64,000 nt of DNA from Roseateles depolymerans (GCF_003387155.1 NZ_QUMT01000002.1:563694-627693); one strand, 5' to 3'. Shown: positions 53,497 to 62,435, counted from the first letter of the stretch. The notes: generated from the letters alone by a model not told the origin. Translations and numbers: made by a program.

Positions 53497-53849
53497 TGAG
53501 CGCGGTGCTGCTGGCCCTGGGCGTGGCCGGTGCGCACTATGCCTACTACCTGTGGCCGGACCCGATGGGCCGGTCTTGGGCGGCGTACATCGGCACCCAT
53601 CTGCTGGTGGTGCTGACCCTGGTGCTGCTGCTGCCGGCCGCGCGCCGCGCGCAGCGCTTCGCCTTCCTGGCCGTGACGAGCTGCTGGCTCGGTGCCATCG
53701 AATCCACCCAGGCTGTCGTGTGCAGCGTGTACGCCTGGGGCTCCATACCTAAATCAGACCTCTGCATCGAGGCATTCGGGCCCTGGCCATACGTAATCGC
53801 GGCGTCTGTCATCGGCGCCACCGTGCTCACACGAGGGAGGAAATCGTGA
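53493..53849 (+). CDS. Four-helix membrane protein, holin candidate
   Basis: About 118 residues with four hydrophobic helices (VLLALGVAGAHYAYYLW, TLVLLLPA, FAFLAVTSCWLGAIE, YVIAASVIGATVLT). First of three membrane genes before the endolysin. GTG 53493 or ATG 53496 start, overlapping the previous stop. Which of the three is the holin cannot be decided from sequence. Confidence 0.55.
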   Translation: MMSAVLLALGVAGAHYAYYLWPDPMGRSWAAYIGTHLLVVLTLVLLLPAARRAQRFAFLAVTSCWLGAIESTQAVVCSVYAWGSIPKSDLCIEAFGPWPYVIAASVIGATVLTRGRKS

Positions 53850-54217
53850 CCGAACCAACGTCCACCACCGCATCCACGTCCCTGCTGTTCGCTGCCCTAG
53901 GTGCTGCTCTTGGCCCGCTGCTGGCCGAGTGGGCCCTGATCCTGATCGGAGGCTTCGTCGGCAGCTTCCTGGCCGTGTCTCTGCTGCCGACGCCCAGCTT
54001 CCGCTCCGCTGCTGTGGTGCTGGCGCGGGGCCTGGGCATGAGCGTGTTGTTCACCGGCATCGCCGCGGCCGCGCTGGCAGCGCTGGCGCCCAGCACCATG
54101 AAGTTCAGCACCGACGTGCTGCTGCTGCCCACTGCTGGCCTGATCGGCTGGCAGCAGGAACGGCTGCTGGACTGGATCAAGCTGGCGTGGCCTTTCGGCA
54201 AGAAGGAGTCCCCATGA
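53846..54217 (+). CDS. Membrane protein, holin candidate (123 aa)
   Basis: 123 residues from GTG 53846. Two or three helices (LLFAALGAALGPLLAEWALI, GFVGSFLAVSLL, LGMSVLFTGIAAAALAAL) and a charged C-terminus (WPFGKKESP) give a class I or II holin-like profile. 4-bp overlaps on both sides. Confidence 0.6.
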   Translation: MTEPTSTTASTSLLFAALGAALGPLLAEWALILIGGFVGSFLAVSLLPTPSFRSAAVVLARGLGMSVLFTGIAAAALAALAPSTMKFSTDVLLLPTAGLIGWQQERLLDWIKLAWPFGKKESP

Positions 54218-54564
54218 TCACCGTCGAATTCCACCCTTGGATGCAATGGGCCATCACGGCGGCCGGGCTGGGCCTGGTGTATTCCTGCCTCTGCCGCGCC
54301 CGCTGGATGACCAAGGCGACCACATTGGCGCCCATGCGGTACGCCACCACGGCGCTGGCCGGCGCCGGATTCACCCTGCCCATTGTTGCGTTCCTGCGGC
54401 CTGACTGGCTGCCCGGAGCGCTGCTGGCGCTGAGCCTGGCGGCGCTGGGCACGCAGGCGGTGTCGGCCCACTTGTGGCGCGGAGGCCTGCCGCTGCCGTT
54501 CACCAAGCGCGGCAGGCATGCCGAGCATTTCATGCAGTCCGTGCGCAGCTGGAGGAAGCCATGA
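54214..54564 (+). CDS. Membrane protein in lysis cassette (116 aa)
   Basis: 116 residues with three helices (WAITAAGLGLVYSCLC, TALAGAGFTLPIVAFL, LLALSLAALGTQAVSAHL) and a basic C-terminus. Could be the holin, antiholin or an accessory membrane protein. ATGA junctions with both neighbours. Confidence 0.6.
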   Translation: MITVEFHPWMQWAITAAGLGLVYSCLCRARWMTKATTLAPMRYATTALAGAGFTLPIVAFLRPDWLPGALLALSLAALGTQAVSAHLWRGGLPLPFTKRGRHAEHFMQSVRSWRKP

Positions 54565-54986
54565 TCACCCTTGACGACTACTTCATGGGCCGCCGCGAGA
54601 AATACCCGGCCGCGCTCACCACCGAGATCGAGCGCAACGCCGCCCGCACGGTGGACCTGGCCAACAAGTTGCTCACCGAGGCGCAGAGCTACGGCGTGAC
54701 GGTGGACCAGCATCCGGCCAATCACTCGACCGTCAGCAGCGGCTGGCGGCCGCCGGAGGTCAACGCGGCAACGCCCAATTCCGCCGCCAGGTCCAAACAC
54801 ATGACCGGGCAGGCGATCGACATCTATGACCCAGACGGAGACCTGGACGAGTGGCTGATGACTGGTCAGGGCCAGGCCGTGCTGTCCGCCCTGGGACTGT
54901 GGATGGAGCACCCGTCCGCCACCAAGGGCTGGTGCCACGTGCAGACGGTGCCGCCTGGGTCAGGTCGCCGCGTCTTTTATCCCTGA
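54561..54986 (+). CDS. Endolysin, M15-family peptidase
   Basis: 141 residues. SGWRPPEVN (60-68), His80 and Asp87 (SKHMTGQAIDIYD) and His126 (WCHVQ) form the zinc site of M15 DD/DL-peptidases. It cleaves peptidoglycan cross-links at lysis. No signal sequence, so it needs a holin. The start at 54561 overlaps the preceding gene. Confidence 0.9.
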   Translation: MITLDDYFMGRREKYPAALTTEIERNAARTVDLANKLLTEAQSYGVTVDQHPANHSTVSSGWRPPEVNAATPNSAARSKHMTGQAIDIYDPDGDLDEWLMTGQGQAVLSALGLWMEHPSATKGWCHVQTVPPGSGRRVFYP

Positions 54987-54995
54987 GGTGAAGCA

Positions 54996-55352
54996 ATGGG
55001 ACGACTCTCTTCGATCCTTCGCAATGGCAGTGACGGGCGGCTCACGTGGTGGTGCCCTGGGTGCAATCACTCTCATCAGATCCTGACCGGAGACGGCGAG
55101 GGGCCGCGTTGGGGCTGGAATGGGAGCGTGGACAAGCCGACTTTCACGCCCAGCGTCTTGGTCACGTGGAAAGAACCAAGCGACGATCCGGCGCTGGCTG
55201 GTGACGAGCAACACGACATCAATCGGGTGTGTCACTCATTCGTCGTGGATGGCCAGATGCAGATGCTCGGTGACTGCACGCACCCGCTCGCTGGACAGAC
55301 GGTCCCCATCCCGGACTGGCCCTACGCCGAAGGCGAGTGGAGAGACGGATGA
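54996..55352 (+). CDS. DUF6527-like Cys-containing phage protein
   Basis: 118 residues. WWCPGCNHSHQI, GPRWGWNGSVDKPTFTPSV, CHSFVVDGQMQMLGDCTHPL and VPIPDWP follow a small phage family labelled DUF6527 (sometimes misnamed ammonia monooxygenase). It is probably a zinc protein of unknown role, often within lysis cassettes. 4-bp overlap with Rz. Confidence 0.75.
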   Translation: MGRLSSILRNGSDGRLTWWCPGCNHSHQILTGDGEGPRWGWNGSVDKPTFTPSVLVTWKEPSDDPALAGDEQHDINRVCHSFVVDGQMQMLGDCTHPLAGQTVPIPDWPYAEGEWRDG

Positions 55353-55795
55353 GCCTACCCGCCAAAATCCTAGCCCTGCTGCTCGCGCTGGCTGCGAGCT
55401 TCGCCGCCGGCTGGGGTAAGGCCACTCGGGAGGCCCACAGGGACGCCCAGATCAAGCAACTGGCCCAGGAGCGCGCGGCCCGGGTGCTGGAGGCCCAAGA
55501 ATCCAGGCGCGCCGCGGAGAATGCTGATGCCCTCACAAACGACCGTCTGCGCACCGAGCGCGCTGCTGCTGGCACTGCTCAGCGGCTGCGCGACCTCGCC
55601 TCCACCGCTCCCGGTGCAGCGGCCTCATGTCCCGGCCGAAATGATGATCCCAGCCCCGCCGCCTGGCGCATTTCTGACCGAACTAGAGAGGATCTTGTCC
55701 AGCTCGCCAGCAGCGCCGACGCCGTCGCCGACCGCCTCAGGGCCTGCCAGCGGGAGCTGAGTGGGCGTCTAACTCCTGAGTCCGAAGCCCCATGA
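55349..55795 (+). CDS. Rz-like inner-membrane spanin
   Basis: 148 residues. One N-terminal membrane anchor (ILALLLALAASFAAGW) is followed by a long periplasmic helix (about 25-85, TREAHRDAQIKQLAQERAAR). It joins an Rz1 lipoprotein to fuse the membranes at the end of lysis. The 3' end overlaps an integrase arm site. Confidence 0.85.
   Translation: MSLPAKILALLLALAASFAAGWGKATREAHRDAQIKQLAQERAARVLEAQESRRAAENADALTNDRLRTERAAAGTAQRLRDLASTAPGAAASCPGRNDDPSPAAWRISDRTREDLVQLASSADAVADRLRACQRELSGRLTPESEAP
55521..55760 (+). CDS. Rz1-like outer-membrane lipoprotein nested in Rz
   Basis: 79 residues in the +1 frame entirely inside Rz. The signal LLLALLSGC has the lipobox LSGC, and the mature part is Pro-rich (ATSPPPLPVQRP), as in classical embedded Rz1. 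Starts at ATG 55521 or 55527. Confidence 0.8.
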   Translation: MLMPSQTTVCAPSALLLALLSGCATSPPPLPVQRPHVPAEMMIPAPPPGAFLTELERILSSSPAAPTPSPTASGPASGS

Positions 55796-55828
55796 AATGG
55801 GCCATGCTTGTGGACATTGGAGTTAGAC
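55767..55828. promoter_or_regulatory. Right arm-type integrase sites
   Basis: GTCTAACTCC (55767-55776) and GGAGTTAGAC (55819-55828) form a 10-bp inverted repeat 42 bp apart, 40 bp from attR. The octamer equals that at 15281-15299 beside attL. Confidence 0.6.
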
Positions 55829-55867
55829 AGAATCGACCGGTACCAGCGCCGTTGCTGGATTCTGCGC

Positions 55868-55917
55868 CTGCCTTCTAAGCAGCAGGTCGGGGGTTCGAGT
55901 CCCTCCGGGCAGGCCAA
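55868..55917. repeat. attR core
   Basis: 50 bp identical to 15183-15232. Only the 3' part of the tRNA sequence is here, with no D arm or acceptor 5' strand, so it is not a second tRNA gene. The 197 bp from here to the next gene hold nothing recognisable. Confidence 0.95.
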
Positions 55918-56114
55918 TTCTTCAAAGGCTGCGATCTGCCGCAGTCGTCACCGCGCAAACCGGGTCGCCAGTGCTGCTTCGATGCTGGGCCCAAGTCATT
56001 GGTGGCGACCACCGCAAGGCTGGGAAAATCGGAAGCTGGATTTCCGTCTTTGACCGATCGTCTCCCGTGCGCACCCCTGTCACGCTGAACAGGTGTTGCA
56101 TTCAGGGGGACATC

Positions 56115-56759
56115 ATGGCTTCAGAATCCGAGCGACGTGGGGCGAGCCATCGTGGCTCTGACGTGGAGTTCTCGCAGGGTCGAGCAACGGCTCAGCGCCG
56201 AGAGGGGCTGTCGCCCTTCGAAGCTGTCGCGCAAGGCACGACGCACGAGGGCAACGGCCCTCGAGCGATGGTGCAAAGGCAGATGCAGATGCTGGCGGAC
56301 AACAGCGTCCGGGTGGGCAGGAGCGGGCAGGTTCAACGATTGGCGAACCATGCCGGCGTCGCCCAACTCAACCAGGAATGGAACACCTTTCAAGGCCAGG
56401 TCGCCAACGGCGAGATCGTTCTCGTTTTCAAGGATAAACACGTCAAGGGAAACAACAAGGCGAGAAAGCGGCGTGGCCAGGGTTTCAGCAATCAATCGCA
56501 AGAGGCTGTCTTGCTGCATGCGATTGAGGCAGTCAAGAGCGGCGCAGCGACATTCCTCCAAATGACGAATACGAATTTCGTCGTTGAAGTCGACAGCAAG
56601 CACGGAAAGCACGGCCCGAGAAAGTTCAACATTCATCGGGGAGGCGGCGGCAGCGCCAATGAGAGGGATATCTATCAGAGCAGCGGCGACACCTATGGAG
56701 ACAACGAGCCCAATGGCAACGAATACTCGGACTCGGACTCGGACAGCGAGGACGACTAG
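56115..56759 (+). CDS. Unrecognised accessory protein with acidic C-terminal tail
   Basis: 214 residues from ATG 56115 (AGGGGGA 5 bp upstream). The N-terminal third is polar and probably disordered. VQRQMQMLADNS and GQVQRLANHAGVAQLN resemble the short degenerate linkers found in extracellular contractile-injection-system or polymorphic-toxin cargo. The middle has KDKHVKGNNKARKRRGQGF, basic, then a hydrophobic helix-strand region. The end is SDSDSDSEDD. It lies just outside attR and could be a host accessory gene or a cargo left by an earlier element. Confidence 0.6.
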   Translation: MASESERRGASHRGSDVEFSQGRATAQRREGLSPFEAVAQGTTHEGNGPRAMVQRQMQMLADNSVRVGRSGQVQRLANHAGVAQLNQEWNTFQGQVANGEIVLVFKDKHVKGNNKARKRRGQGFSNQSQEAVLLHAIEAVKSGAATFLQMTNTNFVVEVDSKHGKHGPRKFNIHRGGGGSANERDIYQSSGDTYGDNEPNGNEYSDSDSDSEDD

Positions 56760-56836
56760 TCTAGTAGGTCGAGCTCTTTCCTCTTGCGATGCACGGGTCG
56801 GCGGCGGGTCCGCAATCCATGCATGGGTGAAATGAG

Positions 56837-56870
56837 AAAGGCCCGCTGCAAGCATGCAAGCGGGCCTTTT
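56837..56870. terminator. Bidirectional terminator between convergent genes
   Basis: AAAGGCCCGCT and AGCGGGCCTTTT form a perfect 10-11-bp stem. A and T runs flank it on each side, so it can stop the 56115 gene on the plus strand and the MCP gene on the minus strand. Confidence 0.85.
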
Positions 56871-56912
56871 CAGAGGTGTGTGGCGACAGGCGTCGGCCTC
56901 CCTCTCACCCCC

Positions 56913-58793
56913 TCAAAACGACGTCCACTGATCATCCGCCCCGGGCGCATCCGCCGCCACCGCTAATGCCGGCTTGGCCGGAGCGACGGGCCGTGCAGGC
57001 GGGCTTGGCTTGGCGGGCGATGTAGCGGCCTTCAACGCTGGTTGACTGCCCAGCTTGGATCCCGATGCACTTGTCTTCGAAGGCTTGAAGGACGGGGCGG
57101 AGGGAGAAGAGGCGCTGCCACCAGCCGTCTTGGACAGCTTCGGTGCCTGAGACCTCCCGGACGCGCCCGATCCACCTGACCCGTCCGAAGCTGGCCCTGA
57201 CCTGCTCACCGATGCCGATGCGCCCAATGCGGAAGCGCCCGAAGCCGCCCGCGTCCCCCCGGCCAGCTTGAAGAAGTCCACCGCCTCCAGCAGCTGCTGG
57301 GCCTGGGTCTTCAAACTCTCCGCCGCCGCGGCGCTTTCTTCCACCAGCGCCGCGTTCTGCTGCGTCACCATGTCCATCTGCCCGACGGCCTCACCCACCT
57401 GGTGAATGCCGTTGCTCTGTTCCACCGTTGCGGCGGTGATCTCGCTGACGATGTCGCTGACCCGCTTGATCGAGCCGACGATCTCTTCCATCGTCCGGCC
57501 CGCGCCGTCGACCAGCGCATTGCCTTGCTCGACCTGCTCGACGTTGCTGGTGATCAGCGTCTTGATTTCCCGCGCCGCCTGCGCACTGCGCTGCGCGAGG
57601 GTGCGCACTTCCCCAGCCACCACGGCAAACCCGCGGCCTTGCTCGCCAGCGCGTGCCGCTTCCACAGCGGCATTGAGCGCCAGGATGTTGGTCTGGAAAG
57701 CAATGCCGTCGATCACGCCAATGATGTCGCCGATCTTGCGGCTGCTGTCGCTGATGCCCTGCATGGTGGCCACCACATGCCCCACCATCTCGCCACCGCG
57801 CGACGCTACTTCGGCGGCATTGCGGGACAGCCCGTCAGCCTGCCGCGCATTGTCCGCGTTGCTCTGCACCGTGCTGCCCAGCTCTTCCATCGTGGCAGCC
57901 GTTTGCTCCAGGGCGCTGGCCTGCTCTTCGGTACGCTGGCTCAGGTCCTGATTGCCCTGCGCAATCTGTGCACTGGCGGTAGCCACGCTCTCCGCATTGG
58001 ACCGGACCAGCCGCACCGTATTGACCAGCGCCTCGCGCAGGCGATGCAGGCCTTTCTGCAACTGGCCGATTTCGTCTTCGCGGTCGGTCGTCACTTCAGC
58101 CGTCAGGTCACCGGCGGACATCGTGTCCATCGATTCCACCAGACGCTGGATCGGCTTGGTGATGCTGCCGGTCACCAGCAGTGCGGCGAACACGGCCAGC
58201 GTCAGGCCCAGCCCCGCCGTGATCAGAATGGTCAGCTCCGCCCGGTCCACAGACGCCTGACTGCTCTTGGCGTCCTTGCTCATCAGGTCGGCCTGGAACT
58301 TCGACAGTTCATTCAGGTTCTTCTCATAAGCGAGCTGGGCCGGACGCAATTGCGTCAGCAGCGTCTCGCGCAGCGCTGGGTCATTGGCCTGTGCTTGCGC
58401 CACAAAAACGTCCATCGCCTTCTTGTAGCCTTCTCGGGACGTCAGGGCCTTGGCCATCAGCGCCTTGCCATCTTCGGACTCGATCAAGGCCGCCAGCTTG
58501 TCATAGAGCTCGCCGGCTTCCTTGCGGGAGGTGGCCAACTGCTCCAGCTGCGTCTTGCGTTGCTGCGCATCATCAAAAATGACGATGTTGCGCGTCAGCC
58601 TTGCCTGCTGGTTCAACTCACCGTCGATGTCGCGAACCATCATGACCTTCACGTACCGGTCCTCGACGATCAGGTCGACCATTTCGTCCACCTTCACCAG
58701 CGAGGCCCAGGCTGAAACGGCCAGCACCAGCAGCAGCAGGCCCACTGTGCCAAAGCCCAGTCCCAGTTTCCACGCTACCCGAAGATTTTTCAT
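56913..58793 (-). CDS. Methyl-accepting chemotaxis protein with C-terminal pentapeptide
   Basis: 626 residues. TM1 (about 10-30), a four-helix-bundle-type periplasmic sensor, TM2 (about 190-212, ITAGLGLTLAVFAALLV), HAMP, and a signalling domain with the hairpin signature [24 protein letters not shown]. After the bundle comes a flexible tail of about 100 Ala/Ser/Pro/Lys-rich residues ending DDQWTSF. The last five residues match the W-x-x-F pattern of the NWETF pentapeptide that tethers CheR/CheB. AGGAAGGAA precedes ATG 58793. The 214 bp upstream show no certain promoter. Confidence 0.93.
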   Translation of the reverse strand: MKNLRVAWKLGLGFGTVGLLLLVLAVSAWASLVKVDEMVDLIVEDRYVKVMMVRDIDGELNQQARLTRNIVIFDDAQQRKTQLEQLATSRKEAGELYDKLAALIESEDGKALMAKALTSREGYKKAMDVFVAQAQANDPALRETLLTQLRPAQLAYEKNLNELSKFQADLMSKDAKSSQASVDRAELTILITAGLGLTLAVFAALLVTGSITKPIQRLVESMDTMSAGDLTAEVTTDREDEIGQLQKGLHRLREALVNTVRLVRSNAESVATASAQIAQGNQDLSQRTEEQASALEQTAATMEELGSTVQSNADNARQADGLSRNAAEVASRGGEMVGHVVATMQGISDSSRKIGDIIGVIDGIAFQTNILALNAAVEAARAGEQGRGFAVVAGEVRTLAQRSAQAAREIKTLITSNVEQVEQGNALVDGAGRTMEEIVGSIKRVSDIVSEITAATVEQSNGIHQVGEAVGQMDMVTQQNAALVEESAAAAESLKTQAQQLLEAVDFFKLAGGTRAASGASALGASASVSRSGPASDGSGGSGASGRSQAPKLSKTAGGSASSPSAPSFKPSKTSASGSKLGSQPALKAATSPAKPSPPARPVAPAKPALAVAADAPGADDQWTSF

Positions 58794-59007
58794 TGAGGTT
58801 CCTTCCTGTTGAATCTAACCGTGTGTCACGCGACGCCAGCGGGCAAGAACAAGCCCAACGACGAGCCGACAATGACCTTAATGAGTTTGGGGCCGCACTT
58901 CAAACGAAAGACCCGGAAATAATGGGGAGGAAACGGTCATCTGTCACTTGGTGGGGAAAGCCGTTCATTCGCACCGGGAATATTCCCGCGCAAGCTCGGA
59001 GTCGCTG

Positions 59008-59772
59008 ATGTGCAATCTCTATCACATGACCCCCAAGAACGACCTGGAGGTCTATGTGCGTCGGCATCTGGCCCGGCTGTGGTTGCCGGAGTACGAGCCG
59101 CCCAAGCCCTTTGTCGGCCCGTTCGACACCGGCCTGTTTCTACGGCCGGCGGGGCAGGAAGAGGGCGTTCTGACGTTGCAAGGCGTGCTGGGCCAGTGGG
59201 GTTTGATCCGCCCTGGTGCACCGGCCCGAAAGGACATGATGCAGCCCAAGGTGGTGCCGGGGCGCAAGCCCGCCGCGCCGCGGGCCCGCACCACCAACAA
59301 TGCCCGTATTGAGACGGTCGCCACATCGCCGACCTTTCGTGCCGCCTGGAATGAAGGCAGGCGATGCCTGATTCCCGCGAGCTGGTATCAGGAACCCAAC
59401 TGGGAGACGGGGAAGAACATCTGGTGGCAGCTCAAACGCGCCGATGGCCAGCCCTGGATGCTGGGCGGCCTCTGGAATGAATGGGTGGACCCGGCCACGG
59501 GGGAGGTCGTGCCCAACTTCACCCTGCTGACCTGCAATTGCGATGGCCACCCGCTCCTGGGCCGTCTGCACAAGCCTGACCCCACACTGCCGCCGCAGGC
59601 GCAGGACAAGCGGGCGGTGATCCACATCGAACCGCAGGACTGGGCCGCGTGGCTGACCGGGACGGTGGCGCGGGCGCAGGCATTGCTGCGTCCACAGCCC
59701 TCGGAGTTCTTTGACCAGGCGGATGCGCGGTCCACCGATCAAGCCCTGGCCCTGCAGGCCAGCAGCGGTTGA
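59008..59772 (+). CDS. SRAP-family protein (HMCES/YedK-like abasic-site shield)
   Basis: 254 residues. The family hallmark MCNLYHMT puts the catalytic Cys at position 2, which crosslinks to abasic sites in single-stranded DNA. TTNNARIETVA and CLIPASWYQE supply the conserved Asn/Arg and Glu region. The start is fixed at 59008 because Cys2 must follow the initiator Met; earlier in-frame ATG 58948 would bury it. It stands between two oppositely oriented MCP genes with no clear operon partner. Confidence 0.9.
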   Translation: MCNLYHMTPKNDLEVYVRRHLARLWLPEYEPPKPFVGPFDTGLFLRPAGQEEGVLTLQGVLGQWGLIRPGAPARKDMMQPKVVPGRKPAAPRARTTNNARIETVATSPTFRAAWNEGRRCLIPASWYQEPNWETGKNIWWQLKRADGQPWMLGGLWNEWVDPATGEVVPNFTLLTCNCDGHPLLGRLHKPDPTLPPQAQDKRAVIHIEPQDWAAWLTGTVARAQALLRPQPSEFFDQADARSTDQALALQASSG

Positions 59773-59878
59773 CCCTGAGAAGACCGGGCTGTAGGCAAGC
59801 GGCCATGCCTCGACGCGGTCCGGATGATAGGAGAGCCCGCCAGGACTGCCCGTCGGGGTTAATGCGCGGGCGCGCGCA

Positions 59879-61423
59879 TCAAACGCGGAACGCCTCCACC
59901 GTCTTGAGCAGCGTGCGGGCCTGCTCGTCCAGGCTCTGGGCCGCCGCAGCACTCTCTTCCACCAGCGCCGCATTTTGCTGAGTGGCCTGGTCCATATGCG
60001 ACACGGCCACATTGACCTGGCCAATGCCGCTGCTTTGCTCGGAGGCCGCCGACGAGATCTCCCGGATCAAATGGGACACCTTGTCCACCTGGGAGACGAT
60101 CTCCCGCATGGTGGACCCGGCCAGCGACGCATGATGCGCACCGGCTTCCACGCGCTCGATGGAAGTGCCAATCAGGCTGTTGATCTCCTTGGCCGCCTGT
60201 GCGGAGCGCTGGGCCAGCGTGCGGACTTCCGCGGCCACCACGGCAAAGCCGCGGCCATGCTCGCCCGCCCGGGCGGCTTCCACGGCTGCATTCAGGGCGA
60301 GGATGTTGGTCTGGAATGCAATGCCGTCAATGACGCTGGTGATGTTGCCGATCTTCTTGCTGGAGTCGGTGATCTCGTTCATGGTGCTGACCACATCGGC
60401 CACCACCGCGCCGCCCTTGCCCGCGGACGCGCTGGCCGCCGTGGCAAGTTCCGCCGCCTGGCGGGCCGAGGTGGCGCTTTCCGACACGTTGCTGGTGAGC
60501 TGCTCCATCGACGATGCGGTCTGCTGAAGCGCGCTGGCCTGTTGCTCGGTACGACCGGAAAGGTCGAGATTGCCGGCGGCGATCTGGCCGGCCGCGGTGG
60601 ACACGGAGTCCACCCCCTGCCGGACCGAGCTCACCACCTGGCGCAGGGAGCGAGTGGTCTGATCCACCGCGCGCAGCAGTTCGCCCATTTCATCCTGGCG
60701 ATCCACCACGAGGTCCGCAGTCAGGTCGCCGGACGCCACGCGCTTGAGCGCCTGCACCGCCTCGCCGACCGGTCGGGTGATGGAGCGGGAGATCAGCACA
60801 CCGGCCGCCACCGCAAACAGCACGGCCAGCAGGCTGCCCCCGATCAGCGCACTCATCGCTCGCGCCATGGCCTTGTCGGCATCTTCGCCGGACTGCTCCA
60901 TGCGCGATTCCTCATGCAAGGTGAATGCTTCCAGCTCCTTCATGTAGTCGAGTTGCGGCACGCGCACCTTGTTGAGGAGGGCTGTGCGGGCGCCTTCCAC
61001 ATCATCGGCCCTGGCCTTCTCGACAAACACGGCGAGCTGCTCCCGGTAGAGGCTGCGCTTTTCCACCAGCCTGGCCAGCATCGCCTTGCCTACGTCCGAC
61101 GTCATCATCGGGGTGAGCGTGCGGAACGCTCCATCCACCACGGGAGACTGATCCAGCAGCTTTTGCAATTCGCTGGCGCGTTGGCTGGCATCGCTCACGA
61201 TCACCAGGTTCCGCGCCGAGCGCGCCTGCTGATTCACCGCGCGCGTCATGATGGCCGCCTGCTTGACCTTGGGGTAGGCGTCATCAGTGATCTTGTCCAC
61301 CTGGGCGCCGACGCCCTTCAGCCCGGTGTAGGCCAGCACGCTGATGGCCGCCAGCAGAGCGCATACGCCCGCAAAGGCCAGCAGCAGTCGTTTCCCAATC
61401 TTGATGTTGTCGATGAAGCGCAT
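59879..61423 (-). CDS. Methyl-accepting chemotaxis protein
   Basis: 514 residues. TM1 (about 10-30), a helical periplasmic sensor of four-helix-bundle type, TM2 (about 180-200, [19 protein letters not shown]), HAMP and signalling domain with [24 protein letters not shown]. It ends [10 protein letters not shown] with no tethering pentapeptide, unlike its neighbour at 56913. Start at ATG 61423; a farther upstream ATG would add 12 atypical residues. Confidence 0.93.
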   Translation of the reverse strand: MRFIDNIKIGKRLLLAFAGVCALLAAISVLAYTGLKGVGAQVDKITDDAYPKVKQAAIMTRAVNQQARSARNLVIVSDASQRASELQKLLDQSPVVDGAFRTLTPMMTSDVGKAMLARLVEKRSLYREQLAVFVEKARADDVEGARTALLNKVRVPQLDYMKELEAFTLHEESRMEQSGEDADKAMARAMSALIGGSLLAVLFAVAAGVLISRSITRPVGEAVQALKRVASGDLTADLVVDRQDEMGELLRAVDQTTRSLRQVVSSVRQGVDSVSTAAGQIAAGNLDLSGRTEQQASALQQTASSMEQLTSNVSESATSARQAAELATAASASAGKGGAVVADVVSTMNEITDSSKKIGNITSVIDGIAFQTNILALNAAVEAARAGEHGRGFAVVAAEVRTLAQRSAQAAKEINSLIGTSIERVEAGAHHASLAGSTMREIVSQVDKVSHLIREISSAASEQSSGIGQVNVAVSHMDQATQQNAALVEESAAAAQSLDEQARTLLKTVEAFRV

Positions 61424-61607
61424 GTGGACGTCGGGCCGTTGGTCGGCAGGCTGAAGCAAGGATGCGCGACTCTAGACGGCGTCCGGTTCCCGGTCAGTCG
61501 GGGCAGGGGGCTTTGCGGCGTACGGTGTTCCACCAGGGCTGCGTGAGGCATCGCCCTACGCAGAAACCGAGGGTGAGCCTCCCCGCCAAGGGAGGATTTC
61601 GGGGTGA

Positions 61608-61636
61608 TTGGCAAAACCACTGTATGCGTATACAGT
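61608..61636 (+). promoter_or_regulatory. Promoter with overlapping palindrome
   Basis: -35 TTGGCA (61608-61613) and -10 TACAGT (61631-61636) are 17 bp apart. CTGTAT-GCGT-ATACAG (61620-61635) is an inverted repeat covering the -10 box, so a repressor could block it. The gene at 61676 starts 40 bp downstream. Confidence 0.6.
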
Positions 61637-61675
61637 TGTCGCATGCCTCCCATGAATGGGAACAAAGGAACGAAC

Positions 61676-62047
61676 ATGCTGCTCGACCTGAACGACCCCA
61701 AAAGCATCGTTGCATGGTGGGAAGTCTTTCCCGAACGCCACGGCCCGCTGCTGGCCGACTGGGCGCAACGGCGTCCGGAGGTTCGTGGCGCCATTGCGCT
61801 GGCATCGCAGATGATCCGGGCCAACCCCCGCACGGCGGTGATGCTGCGGGAAGCGGAGCTGCGGCGCGCGGCGAATGAGGTGGCGCAGGTGCCCCCGTCG
61901 CATGACGAGCAACTGGCCCGGGAAGAGGGCGTGCTGCAGGCCGATGATTTCGCCGGTCAGGACGAGCGGGACCCCCGCGATGCCTGGGATACCTGGGATG
62001 CCCAAGAAGACGAGTCCGTCCAGGAACTGGACGCAGTGGCCTGCTGA
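61676..62047 (+). CDS. Hypothetical protein (123 aa)
   Basis: 123 residues (MLLDLNDPKSIVAWWEVFPE...). The N-terminal half is helical (ALASQMIRANPRTAVMLREA), the C-terminal third acidic and probably disordered. AAAGGAACGAAC precedes ATG 61676. No family named; it does not look like a shadow frame. Confidence 0.65.
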   Translation: MLLDLNDPKSIVAWWEVFPERHGPLLADWAQRRPEVRGAIALASQMIRANPRTAVMLREAELRRAANEVAQVPPSHDEQLAREEGVLQADDFAGQDERDPRDAWDTWDAQEDESVQELDAVAC

Positions 62048-62156
62048 AGATCGACTGCAGCGGTCGGGCTCACTTGCCGGTCTCCGCGACCGGTCTCAAC
62101 GGCCAGTTTCAGCGGCCAGTTGGCCCTTGCAGCGCCGTTGATCGACGCCCGCTGGC

Positions 62157-62435
62157 TCAGAGCTCCTGGCCGTACTGGTCTCGGTAAGCGACCCGCAGCG
62201 CCCGGCAGTGCGCCAGAGCCTGTCGCCGGGCCTCTTCGCCCAACTCCGCCCGCGCGGCCGCAAGATCACATTGGTGAACCGCCTCGGCTGCCGCGGAGAG
62301 TTCGCGCCGGCGCGATTCCGGATAGACCAGCGCCAGCACCGCCATCGCGCACATGCCGGCGACCAGCAGTTTGCGGGCCACGCCATGCAGCCAGCCGGAT
62401 GGCTCCTGGCATCCTTGTTGTGTTGTTGGATTCAT
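62157..62435 (-). CDS. Small membrane protein (92 aa)
   Basis: 92 residues from ATG 62435 (GAGGGTGGG directly upstream). One helix (LLVAGMCAMAVLALVYP) then a helical, Ala/Arg-rich outer part with two Cys (HQCDLAAARAEL, LAHCRALRVAY). Function unknown. Confidence 0.6.
   Translation of the reverse strand: MNPTTQQGCQEPSGWLHGVARKLLVAGMCAMAVLALVYPESRRRELSAAAEAVHQCDLAAARAELGEEARRQALAHCRALRVAYRDQYGQEL

Noticed and set aside
51051-55795. A diversity-generating retroelement near the tail spike, as in some podovirus-like Bordetella phages
   Set aside because: No reverse transcriptase frame and no template/variable repeat pair was found.
55868-55917. A second tRNA-Arg gene at the right end
   Set aside because: Only the 3' part (from the anticodon stem on) is present; there is no 5' acceptor strand or D arm. 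It is the attR core.
58948-59007. Upstream start for the SRAP protein
   Set aside because: SRAP activity needs Cys at position 2 after Met removal, which fixes the start at 59008.
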